64,000 nucleotides of DNA, from contig NTLA01000006.1 of NCBI GenBank assembly GCA_002457435.1, forward strand, positions 53,070 to 117,069. The letters run 5' to 3'. Shown here piece by piece: positions 43,461 to 52,694 of the stretch. The DNA is from Acidimicrobiales bacterium MED-G01 (lineage in GTDB: Bacteria > Actinomycetota > Acidimicrobiia > Acidimicrobiales > Poriferisodalaceae). The notes below the pieces were generated by a model. That model did no database searches. It saw nothing but the letters and a program-made list of their open reading frames with translations, and was not told the origin of the DNA. Position 1 is the stretch's first letter, and each line of letters begins with the position of its first letter. The translations under genes and the position numbers were made by a program.

Positions 43461-43982
43461 CTACTGCTCTATGACTTTTTCGGTGACTACACCGACGCCA
43501 CGTGCGGTTACTACAAGCTCACCGTCCTGATCGCGATACTCGGTGATACTTTCACTGAATTTCAACACACCAGCTCGCTTAGATTCCTTTTCCCAACTTT
43601 CGCCTGGCTTAGTTTCAGCGGTGAGGACATCTCCCGGCCTCAGGTGCCGGTGGTAGGTGAAATGCTGCTCTGCGTGCAAACCTCCTGCTGATGATCCGGA
43701 TTTTTCGTCTTCCGAATCGGAATCCTCGTCAGCCTTTTCTTTCACCAAGGTGCCCGAAGCGGTCCCACCGCTACCAAACCACTTCTGGCCATCTTTCGGA
43801 CGCAAAAAATAATCCGGGTCGAATTGTGCGCTCGCCTGCGCGAAGGTAGGTGGGGCGATTATCGACCCAACTTCTGTACTAGCCGCGTGGGACTCGTCTG
43901 CGTAAATCGGGTTGCTGTCACCAATTGACCTAGCGAACATCAAAATGTGTGAGGCCTCGACTGGGAACCGTTCAACTGCCAT
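43461..43982 (-). CDS. MaoC-like N-terminal-type dehydratase subunit (HadA-like)
   Basis: A 173-residue hot-dog protein of the FAS1_DH/MaoC N-terminal type: FARSIGDSNPIYADESHA and the C-terminal LRPGDVLTAETKPGESWE are typical. It contains an acidic insert (KADEDSDSEDEKSGSS) before AEQHFTYHRHLRPGD. The canonical catalytic D-x4-H is not complete, as expected for a structural partner of the MaoC subunit next door. AGGGG precedes the ATG by 5 bases. Confidence 0.82.
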   Translation of the reverse strand: MAVERFPVEASHILMFARSIGDSNPIYADESHAASTEVGSIIAPPTFAQASAQFDPDYFLRPKDGQKWFGSGGTASGTLVKEKADEDSDSEDEKSGSSAGGLHAEQHFTYHRHLRPGDVLTAETKPGESWEKESKRAGVLKFSESITEYRDQDGELVVTARGVGVVTEKVIEQ

Positions 43983-44049
43983 GTTTTCCCCTTTTCTTCT
44001 TTAAGACTTATCTGATCATGACATTTTCAGAGACTTTTGTCGCCTCGAT

Positions 44050-44838
44050 CTACTGGAGGGCCGACAGCATTATCTCGCGAATTTGGTCAGGGGCTTCGAT
44101 CATCATCATGTGACCAACTCCCTCTAAGTGTCGCAGGTCAACTTCTTGAAAGCCGGCTACCAGTTGCGCTGTCGCTTTGGGTGGGGTCATTTTGTCTTCA
44201 CTTCCGACGACCACGGTGATCGGGCAAGCTATCCGTCCGGCAATGTCACCGGCTTCATAGGAGTTGCAGGCGGCGAGGTCGTTGTAAATAACACCATCAG
44301 CTGCTCGTTCCAGCAACGCCTGACATCCGCTACGCATCCAAAGTCCCGGCGTGGGGTTTCCAGCAACATGTGCTCGAGTGCCGTGAGCCCATGCGGTCAT
44401 CAGTTGTGGTGCCAGGATTTCATTGCGTTCAGCGGCGCCTAGCAATTCGGGGTGCACCGGCATAGCGGCAGCGGCACCCATCAAAATCAGCCGTTCTGCC
44501 ACGTCCGGGTGTCGGGCTGCGACTTCAAGTGAAATGAGGCTTCCCATTGAGTGTCCAACAAGTCGAACTGGACCCGTATCGAGTTCGTGGATTAGGTCGG
44601 CCACCCAATCAGCCATTTCAGAGATCGTTGAGAGAAGTTCTCCTCCTGACTTGCCGTGTCCAGGCAAGTCCAGTGCCATCGGCGCAAATCCATGATGAGC
44701 CAGGTACCGGGTTTGTTGACTCCAAACCGTCCGGTCCATGCCGGCTCCGTGGACCAAGAGGACTGGTGGCTGCGCTGTATCCACTTTGACGCCACCAGTT
44801 GCCAAATTTACTGTCGCTTCTTGGAATTTAACTTCCAT
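44050..44838 (-). CDS. alpha/beta hydrolase
   Basis: A 262-residue cytoplasmic hydrolase. LLVHGAGMDRTVW is the oxyanion strand, GHSMGSLISLE is the nucleophile elbow, EDKMTPP holds the acidic residue, and GVGHMMMIEAP holds the catalytic His. It is 3 bases from the end of metY upstream, on the same strand. The substrate is unknown; it could be an ester or thioester from the pathway of the neighbouring dehydratases. Confidence 0.85.
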   Translation of the reverse strand: MEVKFQEATVNLATGGVKVDTAQPPVLLVHGAGMDRTVWSQQTRYLAHHGFAPMALDLPGHGKSGGELLSTISEMADWVADLIHELDTGPVRLVGHSMGSLISLEVAARHPDVAERLILMGAAAAMPVHPELLGAAERNEILAPQLMTAWAHGTRAHVAGNPTPGLWMRSGCQALLERAADGVIYNDLAACNSYEAGDIAGRIACPITVVVGSEDKMTPPKATAQLVAGFQEVDLRHLEGVGHMMMIEAPDQIREIMLSALQ

Positions 44839-44841
44839 GAC

Positions 44842-46137
44842 TCAACCCTTCTGTGATGCTCTAAGAGCTCTGGCAAGGTCGGCGATTATGTCTTCTGGGT
44901 CTTCGAGTCCAACTGAGAGACGAATCAAGTCTTCACCTACACCAGCTGCCGCTAGATCCTCGGCGCTCAACTGCTGATGAGTTGTTGACGCTGGATGGAT
45001 TACCAAAGTTTTGGCATCCCCTACATTTGCCACGTGTGACGCCAGTTGGACGTTTTCGATAAACCTTCGACCCGCTTCTCTGCCTCCGATGATTCCGAAT
45101 GAAAGTATTGCTCCGGCTCCTTTCGGTAACAATTCCTTGGCTAGTTCATGATCTGGATGACTACTCACAGATGGGTGACTTACCCAGGACACAGCGTCGT
45201 TAGCTTCTAGGAAATCTATGACTGTCGTGGTGTTTTCGACGTGCCGTTTCATCCTCAAAGGCAAGGTCTCCACTCCTTGCAGAAGGTGGAATGCGTTAGC
45301 AGGACTCATCGCTGCTCCAAAATCGCGAAGCCCTTCGGCCCTGGCTCGCATCGAGAGGGCTTGATGCCCGTATTCTTCGACGAAACTAATCCCGTGATAC
45401 CCATCGTAAGGTTGAGACAGTGTCGGAAACTTGTCGCTGGCAGCCCAGTCGAACCGTCCCCCATCAATGACTACGCCTCCAAGGGCAATGCCGTGTCCTC
45501 CGAGGAATTTGGTAACTGAGTGCATCACAATGTCGGCTCCTAATTCGATCGGTTTCATCAGATAGGGAGTAGTGAAGGTCGCATCTAACATGAGTGGCAG
45601 ACCATGTTCGTGGGCAATTTCGGCAACTACTGGAACGTTGAGCACTTCAATACCTGGGTTGCCTAGAGTCTCTGCGAATAAGACCCTGGTATCGGGCGTT
45701 ATAGCGGAACGCCAGGCATCGTGATCTCGGGGATCCACGAACGTCGTCGTGATGCCGAAACGCGGCATCGTTAGGTTCAACATGTTGTGAGAACCGCCGT
45801 AAATATTTCTGCTCGCCACAACGTGATTCCCAGCGCTCATTATTGTCGCGCACGCTAGATGAAAGGCCGCCATCCCACTTGCTGTGCAAACGGCACCAAC
45901 GCCACCTTCCAAAGCTGCTAATCGTTCTTCAAGAACAGCGACTGTGGGGTTCGAAATTCGACTGTATATATGGCCGGGTTGCTCCAGATTAAAGAGACCT
46001 GCAGCTTGTTCGGTGTCGACGAAACTGTATGAAGTTGTTTGGTAGATGGGGACACCCCGAGATCCAGTAGTTGGGTCGGGCTCTTGGCCAGCGTGAAGTG
46101 AAAGTGTGTCGAATTTCAGATAGTCCGGTTCAACCAT
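44842..46137 (-). CDS. metY: O-acetylhomoserine sulfhydrylase
   Basis: A 431-residue PLP enzyme that makes homocysteine from O-acetylhomoserine and sulfide. The opening FDTLSLHAGQEPDP, YSRISNPTVAVLEERLAALEGG, and SVTKFLGGHG with the PLP-binding Lys near residue 209 are typical, and NVGDAKTLVIHPASTTH near the C-terminus is the usual MetY signature. AAGGG lies 7 bases before ATG 46137. Homocysteine gamma-lyase activity can occur in relatives. Confidence 0.93.
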   Translation of the reverse strand: MVEPDYLKFDTLSLHAGQEPDPTTGSRGVPIYQTTSYSFVDTEQAAGLFNLEQPGHIYSRISNPTVAVLEERLAALEGGVGAVCTASGMAAFHLACATIMSAGNHVVASRNIYGGSHNMLNLTMPRFGITTTFVDPRDHDAWRSAITPDTRVLFAETLGNPGIEVLNVPVVAEIAHEHGLPLMLDATFTTPYLMKPIELGADIVMHSVTKFLGGHGIALGGVVIDGGRFDWAASDKFPTLSQPYDGYHGISFVEEYGHQALSMRARAEGLRDFGAAMSPANAFHLLQGVETLPLRMKRHVENTTTVIDFLEANDAVSWVSHPSVSSHPDHELAKELLPKGAGAILSFGIIGGREAGRRFIENVQLASHVANVGDAKTLVIHPASTTHQQLSAEDLAAAGVGEDLIRLSVGLEDPEDIIADLARALRASQKG

Positions 46138-46149
46138 GGTTTGACCCTT

Positions 46150-46216
46150 CGTAGTTCCATAAGGATGCTACGCCTGAACAGCCTGATCCTCAACGGAGAC
46201 ACCGATGCTCGTTGAG
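46150..46216 (-). promoter_or_regulatory. metY leader with two hairpins
   Basis: In the RNA of the minus strand, a 7-bp stem CTCAACG/CGTTGAG (46216-46210 and 46195-46189) with a 14-base loop is followed by CGTAG/CTACG (46172-46168 and 46154-46150) with an inner TCC/GGA. The start codon is 13 bases further. Sulfur-assimilation leaders often carry SAM riboswitches, but the sequence does not match the SAM-I, II or IV cores as I know them. Confidence 0.3.
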
Positions 46217-46290
46217 ATAGGGGTGGCGCTTTTGGGGTCGTTATGTGCGGATTGCTTCCAGTATTTACTTGGTACGGGTAGCGTCAACCC

Positions 46291-47139
46291 ATGCGCCCTT
46301 CTAATAATGCCGACAGACCAGTGATTGTGACCGGCGCCTCATCAGGCATTGGTCATGCTCTGTGTTGTCGTTTGACTGCTATAGGTCGGCCGATAATAAG
46401 CATCGACATCGGAGAAAACCCAGACGAAGTGGACGTTGAGAGGCACTACCCGTGCGATTTAGGCAGCGAATCTGATGTTGCGGAACTGTTCGCTGACCTA
46501 GCTAAGGATTTTGATATCTCATCAGTCGCATCATTAATTAACGTTGCAGGAGTACCTGGCACTCAACCTGCATCAAAGGTTTTCGAGGTCAATGTTCTTG
46601 CGGTACGGCGCCTCAGTCGCTTCGTAGCCTCATACCTAACCGCTGGGAGCAGCATTGTGAACGTTGGCTCAATTTCCGGTAATGGGTGGCAACAACGAAT
46701 CGACACATATCGATCATTACTTCGACTAGACGATGAAGAAGCCCGCAACTGGTGGAGGGACAGGAAAACGTCAGTCGAAATTGACCCTTACAGCTTTTCA
46801 AAGGAAGCGGTAATCGTTTGGAGCATGCTTAATGCTGGGGAGTTGCAGGGAACAGGGATCAGATGCAACGTTGTAAGCCCCGGCCCTGTCGAGACCCCTT
46901 TGTTGCCAACGTTCAGAGAGCAAATTGGCAATGAACGAATCGATTGGGTCCTGAGCCACTCCGGTCGAGCCGCGAAACCAGATGAAATAGCGCAGGCCAT
47001 AGAGTGGCTCGCCATCGGTGAATCAGGATGGGTAAACGGGCATCATCTTGTCGTTGACGGCGGTTATACCTCAGGCGTGTTGTCTGGATGGATTGACCTT
47101 GAAGGTGCTCCGACTCCCAAAGTCACCCACGTCGATTAG
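46291..47139 (+). CDS. short-chain dehydrogenase/reductase
   Basis: A 282-residue NAD(P)-dependent oxidoreductase. TGASSGIGHAL is the cofactor site, NVAGVPG follows, and the YSFSK motif supplies the catalytic Tyr and Lys; the Ser is in VNVGSISG. The C-terminal VSPGPVETPLLPTF and NGHHLVVDGGYTSG are standard. It resembles 3-alpha-hydroxysteroid dehydrogenase/carbonyl reductase, judged by the insertion between SISG and YSFSK. The gap 46138-46290 holds the metY leader and nothing else seen. Confidence 0.88.
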   Translation: MRPSNNADRPVIVTGASSGIGHALCCRLTAIGRPIISIDIGENPDEVDVERHYPCDLGSESDVAELFADLAKDFDISSVASLINVAGVPGTQPASKVFEVNVLAVRRLSRFVASYLTAGSSIVNVGSISGNGWQQRIDTYRSLLRLDDEEARNWWRDRKTSVEIDPYSFSKEAVIVWSMLNAGELQGTGIRCNVVSPGPVETPLLPTFREQIGNERIDWVLSHSGRAAKPDEIAQAIEWLAIGESGWVNGHHLVVDGGYTSGVLSGWIDLEGAPTPKVTHVD

Positions 47140-47159
47140 GCAGCGGCATTTCGGGGTTC

Positions 47160-49217
47160 CTAGCCGAATTCAGTTCGAAGGTCGCTCTCGTGTTCGTTGA
47201 AGTACGGTGCCCGCTCTGGGTGTGGTCCAGCTCCCTTAATTAATTGCCCTACTTGGGTCAGCGGACCCCATCCTGGCGAATCACTGTGTTCACAGACCAG
47301 ATCATTAGCTACCGACAATTCACTTCCTACGAAACCCTTTGTTTCAACCGGGGTGAGCCCTGCGGGTTCAGACCAAAACCAAGTGCCTCCTTCTTCAAGA
47401 TAGCAACGGGTTCCATCCGGACCTTTGTAGTCGAAGCCACCCTGCTCGACTTTTGGCCTGTCTTTATAGTCGACGAATTCTGCAACCTGGGCAGCTGCCG
47501 TTGTCTGCGCCAGGGAGGTATGGACAGTCTGGACCTCACCTGTTCTGCTGCGGTGATACATAGCAGTGACAACACCGAACGCAGCAATGACAGGGGTGGC
47601 TGCGTCGTGAACAGGCACAGTCAGGAAGACGGGGTCGCCGTCTCCGCCCTGTGCTGTCATCATCCCGCCCAAGGCCTGCAGTAATGGGTCAAAGGCGGGT
47701 TGATCCGCTCGTGATTCATCGAACCCGTAGCCAGGGCTTTTGACTAACACCAAATCCTGTCGGACAGATCTAAGTTCTTGGGCTGAACAGCCGAGTCGTT
47801 CCGCAACTCCTGGACGGAAGTTCTCAACGACTACATCAGAAGCAGCGACCATTTTGTATAGAAAGTCGCGTCCCGTTTCCTCCTTTAGATCGAGCATCAC
47901 TCCGCGCTTACCCTGATTCCACCCGTTGAACATTGGACTAAAGGTGCGGAATGGATCTCCGGTTCTGGGTTCGATTTTGATCACGTCGGCTCCCAGCATT
48001 GCAAGATGACGAGTGATCACGGGGCCAGCGATAAAGGAAGCGAGATCGATGGCGCGAGTACCGGCTAACGGTGGCCCACCCTGGCCAGATCCTTTCCCGG
48101 GAACATGCTGTTCTCCCATAACTTCAGCGTTATGAGCCCCCAGCAAAGGGGCTGGCTTCATGACTTCTGCAGGGCACGCTTCCAAATGCAGCGGTTGTGT
48201 TGGCATCGAGATCGGTCCCAGTTGAGGGTGTTCGATGGTGCCGATAACGGCGTTACTCTTGGCTAGATCCGAAGCTAAGAATTCTGCTCGAGTCTGGATT
48301 GGTTGGCATGGGACATCGTGCGAGCGAAGCTTCTGTATCCATTCGTCTCGGCTACCGGTTCTGAAACGTTCTTCCAGGACTGGCGTTATGTAGGCCAAAG
48401 GGTCGGGCTCTATGAGACCCCATGGTGGATTTGGTAGAGCGGGGTCCTCTAGTAGGTCAAGCCGATCTATTGCCTGCAGCATGGCTTCATAAAATCGATA
48501 GGTCCCACAGGCCACAAAAAGCCAGAGGTCATCCGCAGCCTGAAACGGCCGATAGACAGGCGCCCTGCCTGCTGGTCCAAGTGGACTTGCCCCATCTCTA
48601 TCTTCTGGGGTCTCCGGTGACCAGAAGTCGCCGATTTGCATCACTCCAGAGCCAGCTAGTTCGGAAACTTCATAAGTCGGCGCCGAGCCGTGAACTTCTC
48701 TGGCGTATAAACCTGCAGCTATAGCTAACGCCCCGAGCATCCCGGCACCATAAGAAGCCAGAGGCAGCACCACATGCACCGGCCCTTCGGTCCAACTCAC
48801 TTGGTTCCAGGCGATTCCAGTTGCCGCAGCAACCTGCTCCCAGGAACCTGGTTGATCAGCTAACGGCCCACGAGAGCCCCAGGTGGGCATCGAAACGATT
48901 ATTGAACCTGGGGCAAGAGACCGAGCGCGCTGTGCCTTGCTGGACTCATCAACCACTATCACGTCCGCCGACTGAAGCAGAAGGGTGTCGTCGTCAATAA
49001 CGACCGAACGTTTATTCCTGTTCAAAGCCTGGAATCCTGGTTCCTGACGGTAGTAGTCGCCAGATCCGGTCTCCGACTTGATGACATCAGCACCCTGATC
49101 GGCAAGAAAACGCGTCGCGTAAGGGCCAGCAATTCCTTCAGCCAATTCGACAACTCGGATGCCGGTATAGGCACCAGATTTTCCCACTGACTCCCCTATC
49201 TTCGACCCCGGTTTCAA
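47160..49217 (-). CDS. fused tandem CaiB/BaiF CoA-transferase
   Basis: A 685-residue family III CoA-transferase made of two CaiB-type modules in one chain: residues about 15-370 and about 380-680. Module 2 has the classical opening GTRAIDLASFIAGPVITRHLAMLGADVIKIEP and the catalytic-Asp region PAFDPLLQALGGMM. Module 1 keeps VVELAEGIAGPYATRFLADQGADVIKSE but its middle (SYGAGMLGALAIAAG) lacks an obvious catalytic Asp. Only module 2 is therefore likely to be active. Moves CoA between acyl-CoAs and acids, perhaps carnitine derivatives, given the nearby carnitine operon. Confidence 0.87.
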   Translation of the reverse strand: MKPGSKIGESVGKSGAYTGIRVVELAEGIAGPYATRFLADQGADVIKSETGSGDYYRQEPGFQALNRNKRSVVIDDDTLLLQSADVIVVDESSKAQRARSLAPGSIIVSMPTWGSRGPLADQPGSWEQVAAATGIAWNQVSWTEGPVHVVLPLASYGAGMLGALAIAAGLYAREVHGSAPTYEVSELAGSGVMQIGDFWSPETPEDRDGASPLGPAGRAPVYRPFQAADDLWLFVACGTYRFYEAMLQAIDRLDLLEDPALPNPPWGLIEPDPLAYITPVLEERFRTGSRDEWIQKLRSHDVPCQPIQTRAEFLASDLAKSNAVIGTIEHPQLGPISMPTQPLHLEACPAEVMKPAPLLGAHNAEVMGEQHVPGKGSGQGGPPLAGTRAIDLASFIAGPVITRHLAMLGADVIKIEPRTGDPFRTFSPMFNGWNQGKRGVMLDLKEETGRDFLYKMVAASDVVVENFRPGVAERLGCSAQELRSVRQDLVLVKSPGYGFDESRADQPAFDPLLQALGGMMTAQGGDGDPVFLTVPVHDAATPVIAAFGVVTAMYHRSRTGEVQTVHTSLAQTTAAAQVAEFVDYKDRPKVEQGGFDYKGPDGTRCYLEEGGTWFWSEPAGLTPVETKGFVGSELSVANDLVCEHSDSPGWGPLTQVGQLIKGAGPHPERAPYFNEHESDLRTEFG

Positions 49218-49295
49218 CGCTTTACGTTACTCAACTCCAGGGGAAAGAAGCCGAAGTGAATGCGTACTCTTTTGCAAGGTTCTAAGCTCAACTAT

Positions 49296-50084
49296 ATGAC
49301 CGATACCGCTGAACCCACTCAAACCATTGACCACATGATTCCATCGGCTCCGACTTTCGACTCAATCGAGCAAGAGCGCCAGCACCGCAAAGAACGACTC
49401 GCATCAGTTTTTAGGGTCTTCTCTAAGTTTGGTTTTGAAGAGGGACTTGCAGGTCATGTAACGGCTCGAGATCCTGAGTTGGAAGATCATTTTTGGGTCA
49501 ATCCTTTCGGGGTTCCATTCGGTCACATCAAGGCCTCTGATCTACTCCTCGTTGATCACGACGGAAATGTCGTCGAAGGTCGTCACCCTCTGAATCAAGC
49601 AGCTTTCGCTATCCACAGTCGAGTGCACAAGGCACGACCAGACGTCATTGCCGCTGCACACACTCATTCCCTTTACGGCAAGACTTGGTCTAGCCTCGGG
49701 CGTCTACTGGACCCGCTGACCCAAGATGCGTGCGCCTTCTACGAAGACCACGCACTTTTCGATGACTTTACCGGCGTGGTATTGGACACCGATGAAGGAG
49801 ATCGTATCGGCGAGGCTTTGGACGACAAAAAAGCTGTAATCCTGAAAAACCACGGCCTATTGACGGTCGGCCACACTATTGATGAAGCTGCATGGTGGTT
49901 TATCACTATGGAGCGCACATGCCAAAGCCAACTGTTAGCTGAAGCCGCGGGCACGCCAATCCCAATCAGAGATGAGGTGGCTAGAACTACGTCTGAGCAA
50001 GTAGGAGGTCACCTTGCTGGATGGTTTAGCTACCAGCCGATCTACGACAAAATTCTTGCAGAGAACCCAGATTTTCTTGACTGA
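49296..50084 (+). CDS. class II aldolase/adducin family protein
   Basis: A protein of about 262 residues with the class II aldolase fold. GLAGHVTARDP, HIKASDLLLVD, AAAHTHSLYGKTW with zinc-ligand histidines, and ILKNHGLLTVG are all present. Reactions include aldol cleavage of sugar phosphates and epimerisation; the adducin-like subgroup here lacks a proven substrate. I chose ATG 49296 (MTDTAEPTQT); ATG 49260 is possible. Divergent from the CaiB fusion gene. Confidence 0.87.
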   Translation: MTDTAEPTQTIDHMIPSAPTFDSIEQERQHRKERLASVFRVFSKFGFEEGLAGHVTARDPELEDHFWVNPFGVPFGHIKASDLLLVDHDGNVVEGRHPLNQAAFAIHSRVHKARPDVIAAAHTHSLYGKTWSSLGRLLDPLTQDACAFYEDHALFDDFTGVVLDTDEGDRIGEALDDKKAVILKNHGLLTVGHTIDEAAWWFITMERTCQSQLLAEAAGTPIPIRDEVARTTSEQVGGHLAGWFSYQPIYDKILAENPDFLD

Positions 50085-50118
50085 CGCCTTCAAGAATTAT
50101 CTATAAATTGGTCTAAAC

Positions 50119-51705
50119 CTAGGAGAGTAAAGCAGAGGCTCTGTCTCGAAGTTCCGTTTTCAACACTTTGTTAGATGGGTTCAACGGCAGCTCATCAATG
50201 ATCCAAAAGTAACGCGGCACTTTGTAGTTGGCCATCTCCTTTTTGCACCACTCCGCTAGCTCATTCAGATCTGGTGGACCTGTTGGAGCCGCAACAACGA
50301 AGGCTGCCCCAACCTCACCCAGACGCTCATCGGGCACTCCAATTACCGAAACCTGACCTACAGCGGGGTGTTCAAGCATGGTGCTTTCTATTTCAGCTGG
50401 GTAGGTATTGAAGCCACCATTGATAAACATGTCTTTCTTGCGATCTGTGATGTCGATGTAACCTTGGGCATCCATAACGCAAATATCGCCGGTTCGCATC
50501 CATCCATCTTCGTCAATAGTCTCAGCGGTTTGTTCGGGCTCATCAAGGTAACCCCGCATAACCGCGTAGCCCTTCACCAAGAGCTCTCCAGGCTCTCCTT
50601 GCTGAACCTCCTGGTTATCGTCATCCAACAGCTTTAATTCAATCCCAGGCAAAGCCTTACCGCTGGTGTTTGCCACCACATCTGGAGGGTCATCAGCAGC
50701 GCAAATAGTCACTAATCCATGCGTCTCAGTCATCCCATAGGCCGTGACTACTGTCTCGAAACCTAAACGCTCCCTCATGTCCACCACTGTTTCAACCGGA
50801 ATACTCGCGGCACCTGTTACCGCAGAACGCAGGCTGGACGTGTCGTAATCCTCAAGATTCTTGTAGTTGATCAAACCTTGAAAGATTGCCGGCGGTCCCG
50901 GAAATACCGTGACCTGCTCATCCTGAATTCGCTGGAGAACACTGGGAACATCGAAAATTGGATGAGGAAGCATCGTCGCCCCGTGTATGAAGCATGGGTT
51001 AATCGCACCGTTGAAGCCGAACGCGTGGAAGAAGGGATTAACGATCAACATCCGATCTCCTTGGCGCATCCCCAATTCCCTCGCGTAGTGACTGAAGCCG
51101 CGAATAATCGGCCCTTGCTCAACCATTACTCCTTTGGGAACCCCAGTAGTTCCCGAAGTGAACATGATGAGACCTAAGTCAGATCCAGAGACTGTTGTCG
51201 CCCGACTTTCCGCTTCCTCAAGGTCGACATCACTATTACGGTTTAGGAAATCCCGGAACGACACAGTGTCTTGCAGCACATCCCCTCGAAGAACCACAAT
51301 GTCCTCTATAGAGTCAACCTTTTCGCCAGAGTCTTTTAAGTCTGTTACGTAGTCATTACCTAAGAATCCGACAACAGTGAATAGAAGCTTGACATTTGCC
51401 TTCTTCAAAACAAAGGCGGCTTCTCTTCCCTTGAATCTCGTATTCACGGGAACTAGAACAGCACCTACCCGAAACACAGCCATAGCTGCCACCACCCATT
51501 CCCACGAGTTGGGGGCCCACACAGCTACTCGGTCACCTCTCTGCACACCAGATGCCACCAGAGCCCCGGCGGCTTCTCTTATTTGCTGTCCTAATTCTGC
51601 AAAGTTCAAACTGACATCTCCATCGGAGATAGCTTCCGTTGAACCGAACTCTCTCGAGGCCCTATCCACTAGAGCTGGAAAATTGTCAGGAATTGCTCCT
51701 ACCAT
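50119..51705 (-). CDS. acyl-CoA synthetase (AMP-forming)
   Basis: An adenylating ligase of about 528 residues. The P-loop LIMFTSGTTGVPKGVM, the adenylate motif AYGMTETHG, and the hinge GDICVMDAQGYIDITDRKKDMF are all visible, as is the catalytic Lys in NPSNKVLKTELRD near the C-terminus. It activates a carboxylic acid to its CoA thioester. I chose ATG 51705 (MVGAIPDNFPALV), preceded by GGAAGGA at 6 bases, rather than the upstream start at 51759, which runs into the methyltransferase gene. The acid is unknown. Confidence 0.9.
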   Translation of the reverse strand: MVGAIPDNFPALVDRASREFGSTEAISDGDVSLNFAELGQQIREAAGALVASGVQRGDRVAVWAPNSWEWVVAAMAVFRVGAVLVPVNTRFKGREAAFVLKKANVKLLFTVVGFLGNDYVTDLKDSGEKVDSIEDIVVLRGDVLQDTVSFRDFLNRNSDVDLEEAESRATTVSGSDLGLIMFTSGTTGVPKGVMVEQGPIIRGFSHYARELGMRQGDRMLIVNPFFHAFGFNGAINPCFIHGATMLPHPIFDVPSVLQRIQDEQVTVFPGPPAIFQGLINYKNLEDYDTSSLRSAVTGAASIPVETVVDMRERLGFETVVTAYGMTETHGLVTICAADDPPDVVANTSGKALPGIELKLLDDDNQEVQQGEPGELLVKGYAVMRGYLDEPEQTAETIDEDGWMRTGDICVMDAQGYIDITDRKKDMFINGGFNTYPAEIESTMLEHPAVGQVSVIGVPDERLGEVGAAFVVAAPTGPPDLNELAEWCKKEMANYKVPRYFWIIDELPLNPSNKVLKTELRDRASALLS

Positions 51706-51733
51706 TTCTGTTCCTTCCCCCTCATATGAGCGT

Positions 51734-52543
51734 TTATAAAACTGCTGCGATTGCTTCACCGTTTATGAACTGAAAGTAGCCATCAGGGTTGGCTGCCCAT
51801 TCACGCCACCCATCAGATATTGCTTCTAGTTCCTCCCAAGTCGCGTAACCGTAATCAATAGCCTGGCTTGGGAAACTAGTAGTCAGGCAGCGGTCCGCCC
51901 ATGAAAGACCCCAGTTTTCTCGCTCCTCTTTCGTGGCGTAGACACCGGCTGTTGCGGAGCACTCGACCTGATGAAGTCCGGCTCGATGGAACCAAGTCAA
52001 CAGATGTCGTCCCGCATCTGGCTCCGCTCCATTGTGCCGAGCAACAAGGTGATATATGCGTCTCCATTCGTCAATCATCTTTGATTCCGGACTGCATGAC
52101 ATCGTGTAGTAGTCGGCATCGCGCACGGCCACGTGACCACCCACTTTGGTAACTCTTGCCATTTCTTGGATTGCTAGTACCGGGTCAGCGAGATGCTGCA
52201 GCACCTGATGGGCATAGGTCACGTCAAACGAGTTGTCCCGATACGGGAGTTCATAGACGGAGGCCTGTTCGAGGGAAATGTTCGAAAGACCTGAATCGTC
52301 TAGCGCGCCCTGCGCCGTCTGGAGGATTTCGTCGCCTACGTCTATACCGATTACCGAACCTTCGACCGCCCACTCAGCTAAGCCCACGGTTATCGAGGCG
52401 GGACCGCATCCCACATCCAGAATTTCAGATTGTGGAGAGATGAACGGACGAACAAACTGAGCACAGACGTCCGCCGTTCTCTTCGCATGCTGATTGACGG
52501 CTGCAGGCTGATGCCCATGTGTATAGACGTCACGTTTGACCAT
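51734..52543 (-). CDS. class I SAM-dependent methyltransferase
   Basis: A 269-residue methyltransferase. Motif I is ILDVGCGPASITVGLAE, motif II GIDVGDEIL, and FDVTYAHQVLQHLADP is the usual motif for the UbiE/COQ5-like group. The C-terminal half is specific. It lies directly upstream of the acyl-CoA synthetase on the same strand and is divergent from the carnitine operon; the substrate is unknown. Confidence 0.87.
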   Translation of the reverse strand: MVKRDVYTHGHQPAAVNQHAKRTADVCAQFVRPFISPQSEILDVGCGPASITVGLAEWAVEGSVIGIDVGDEILQTAQGALDDSGLSNISLEQASVYELPYRDNSFDVTYAHQVLQHLADPVLAIQEMARVTKVGGHVAVRDADYYTMSCSPESKMIDEWRRIYHLVARHNGAEPDAGRHLLTWFHRAGLHQVECSATAGVYATKEERENWGLSWADRCLTTSFPSQAIDYGYATWEELEAISDGWREWAANPDGYFQFINGEAIAAVL

Positions 52544-52596
52544 GATCCAAACATAGAAGATTCAAAGTGAGTCGTCACTTGTGAAGGATGGCGAAA

Positions 52597-52690
52597 GGGT
52601 CGATTCTTCTTGACTACGGTTACCGTATGTCGAGCTCATCCAATAGTAGGTCAACCCTTACGGGCTGAAACGTAAGGGAACGATCGACCC
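52597..52690 (+). ncRNA. candidate structured leader RNA of the carnitine operon
   Basis: Between the divergent methyltransferase and dioxygenase genes, three perfect inverted repeats nest: an outer 8-bp helix GGGTCGAT (52597-52604)/ATCGACCC (52683-52690), a hairpin TACGG-TTA-CCGTA (52615-52627), and an 8-bp hairpin CCCTTACG (52655-52662)/CGTAAGGG (52671-52678) with loop GGCTGAAA. The outer helix closes 4 bases before the ATG at 52695, and the only purine-rich ribosome site (AAGGG) lies within the last hairpin. This could be a riboswitch-like element controlling translation. The TACGG hairpin, extended by GAC/GTC, could equally be a protein operator on DNA. Confidence 0.5.
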
Positions 52691-52694
52691 TGCC

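Noticed and set aside
46150..46216. SAM riboswitch before metY
   Set aside because: The stems do not match the SAM-I, SAM-II or SAM-IV cores I know, so only a structured leader is reported.
52597..52690. Known glutamine or purine riboswitch before the carnitine operon
   Set aside because: A few bases (AGUAGG, AAGGGAACG) recall the glutamine riboswitch, but its core order and stem lengths do not fit.
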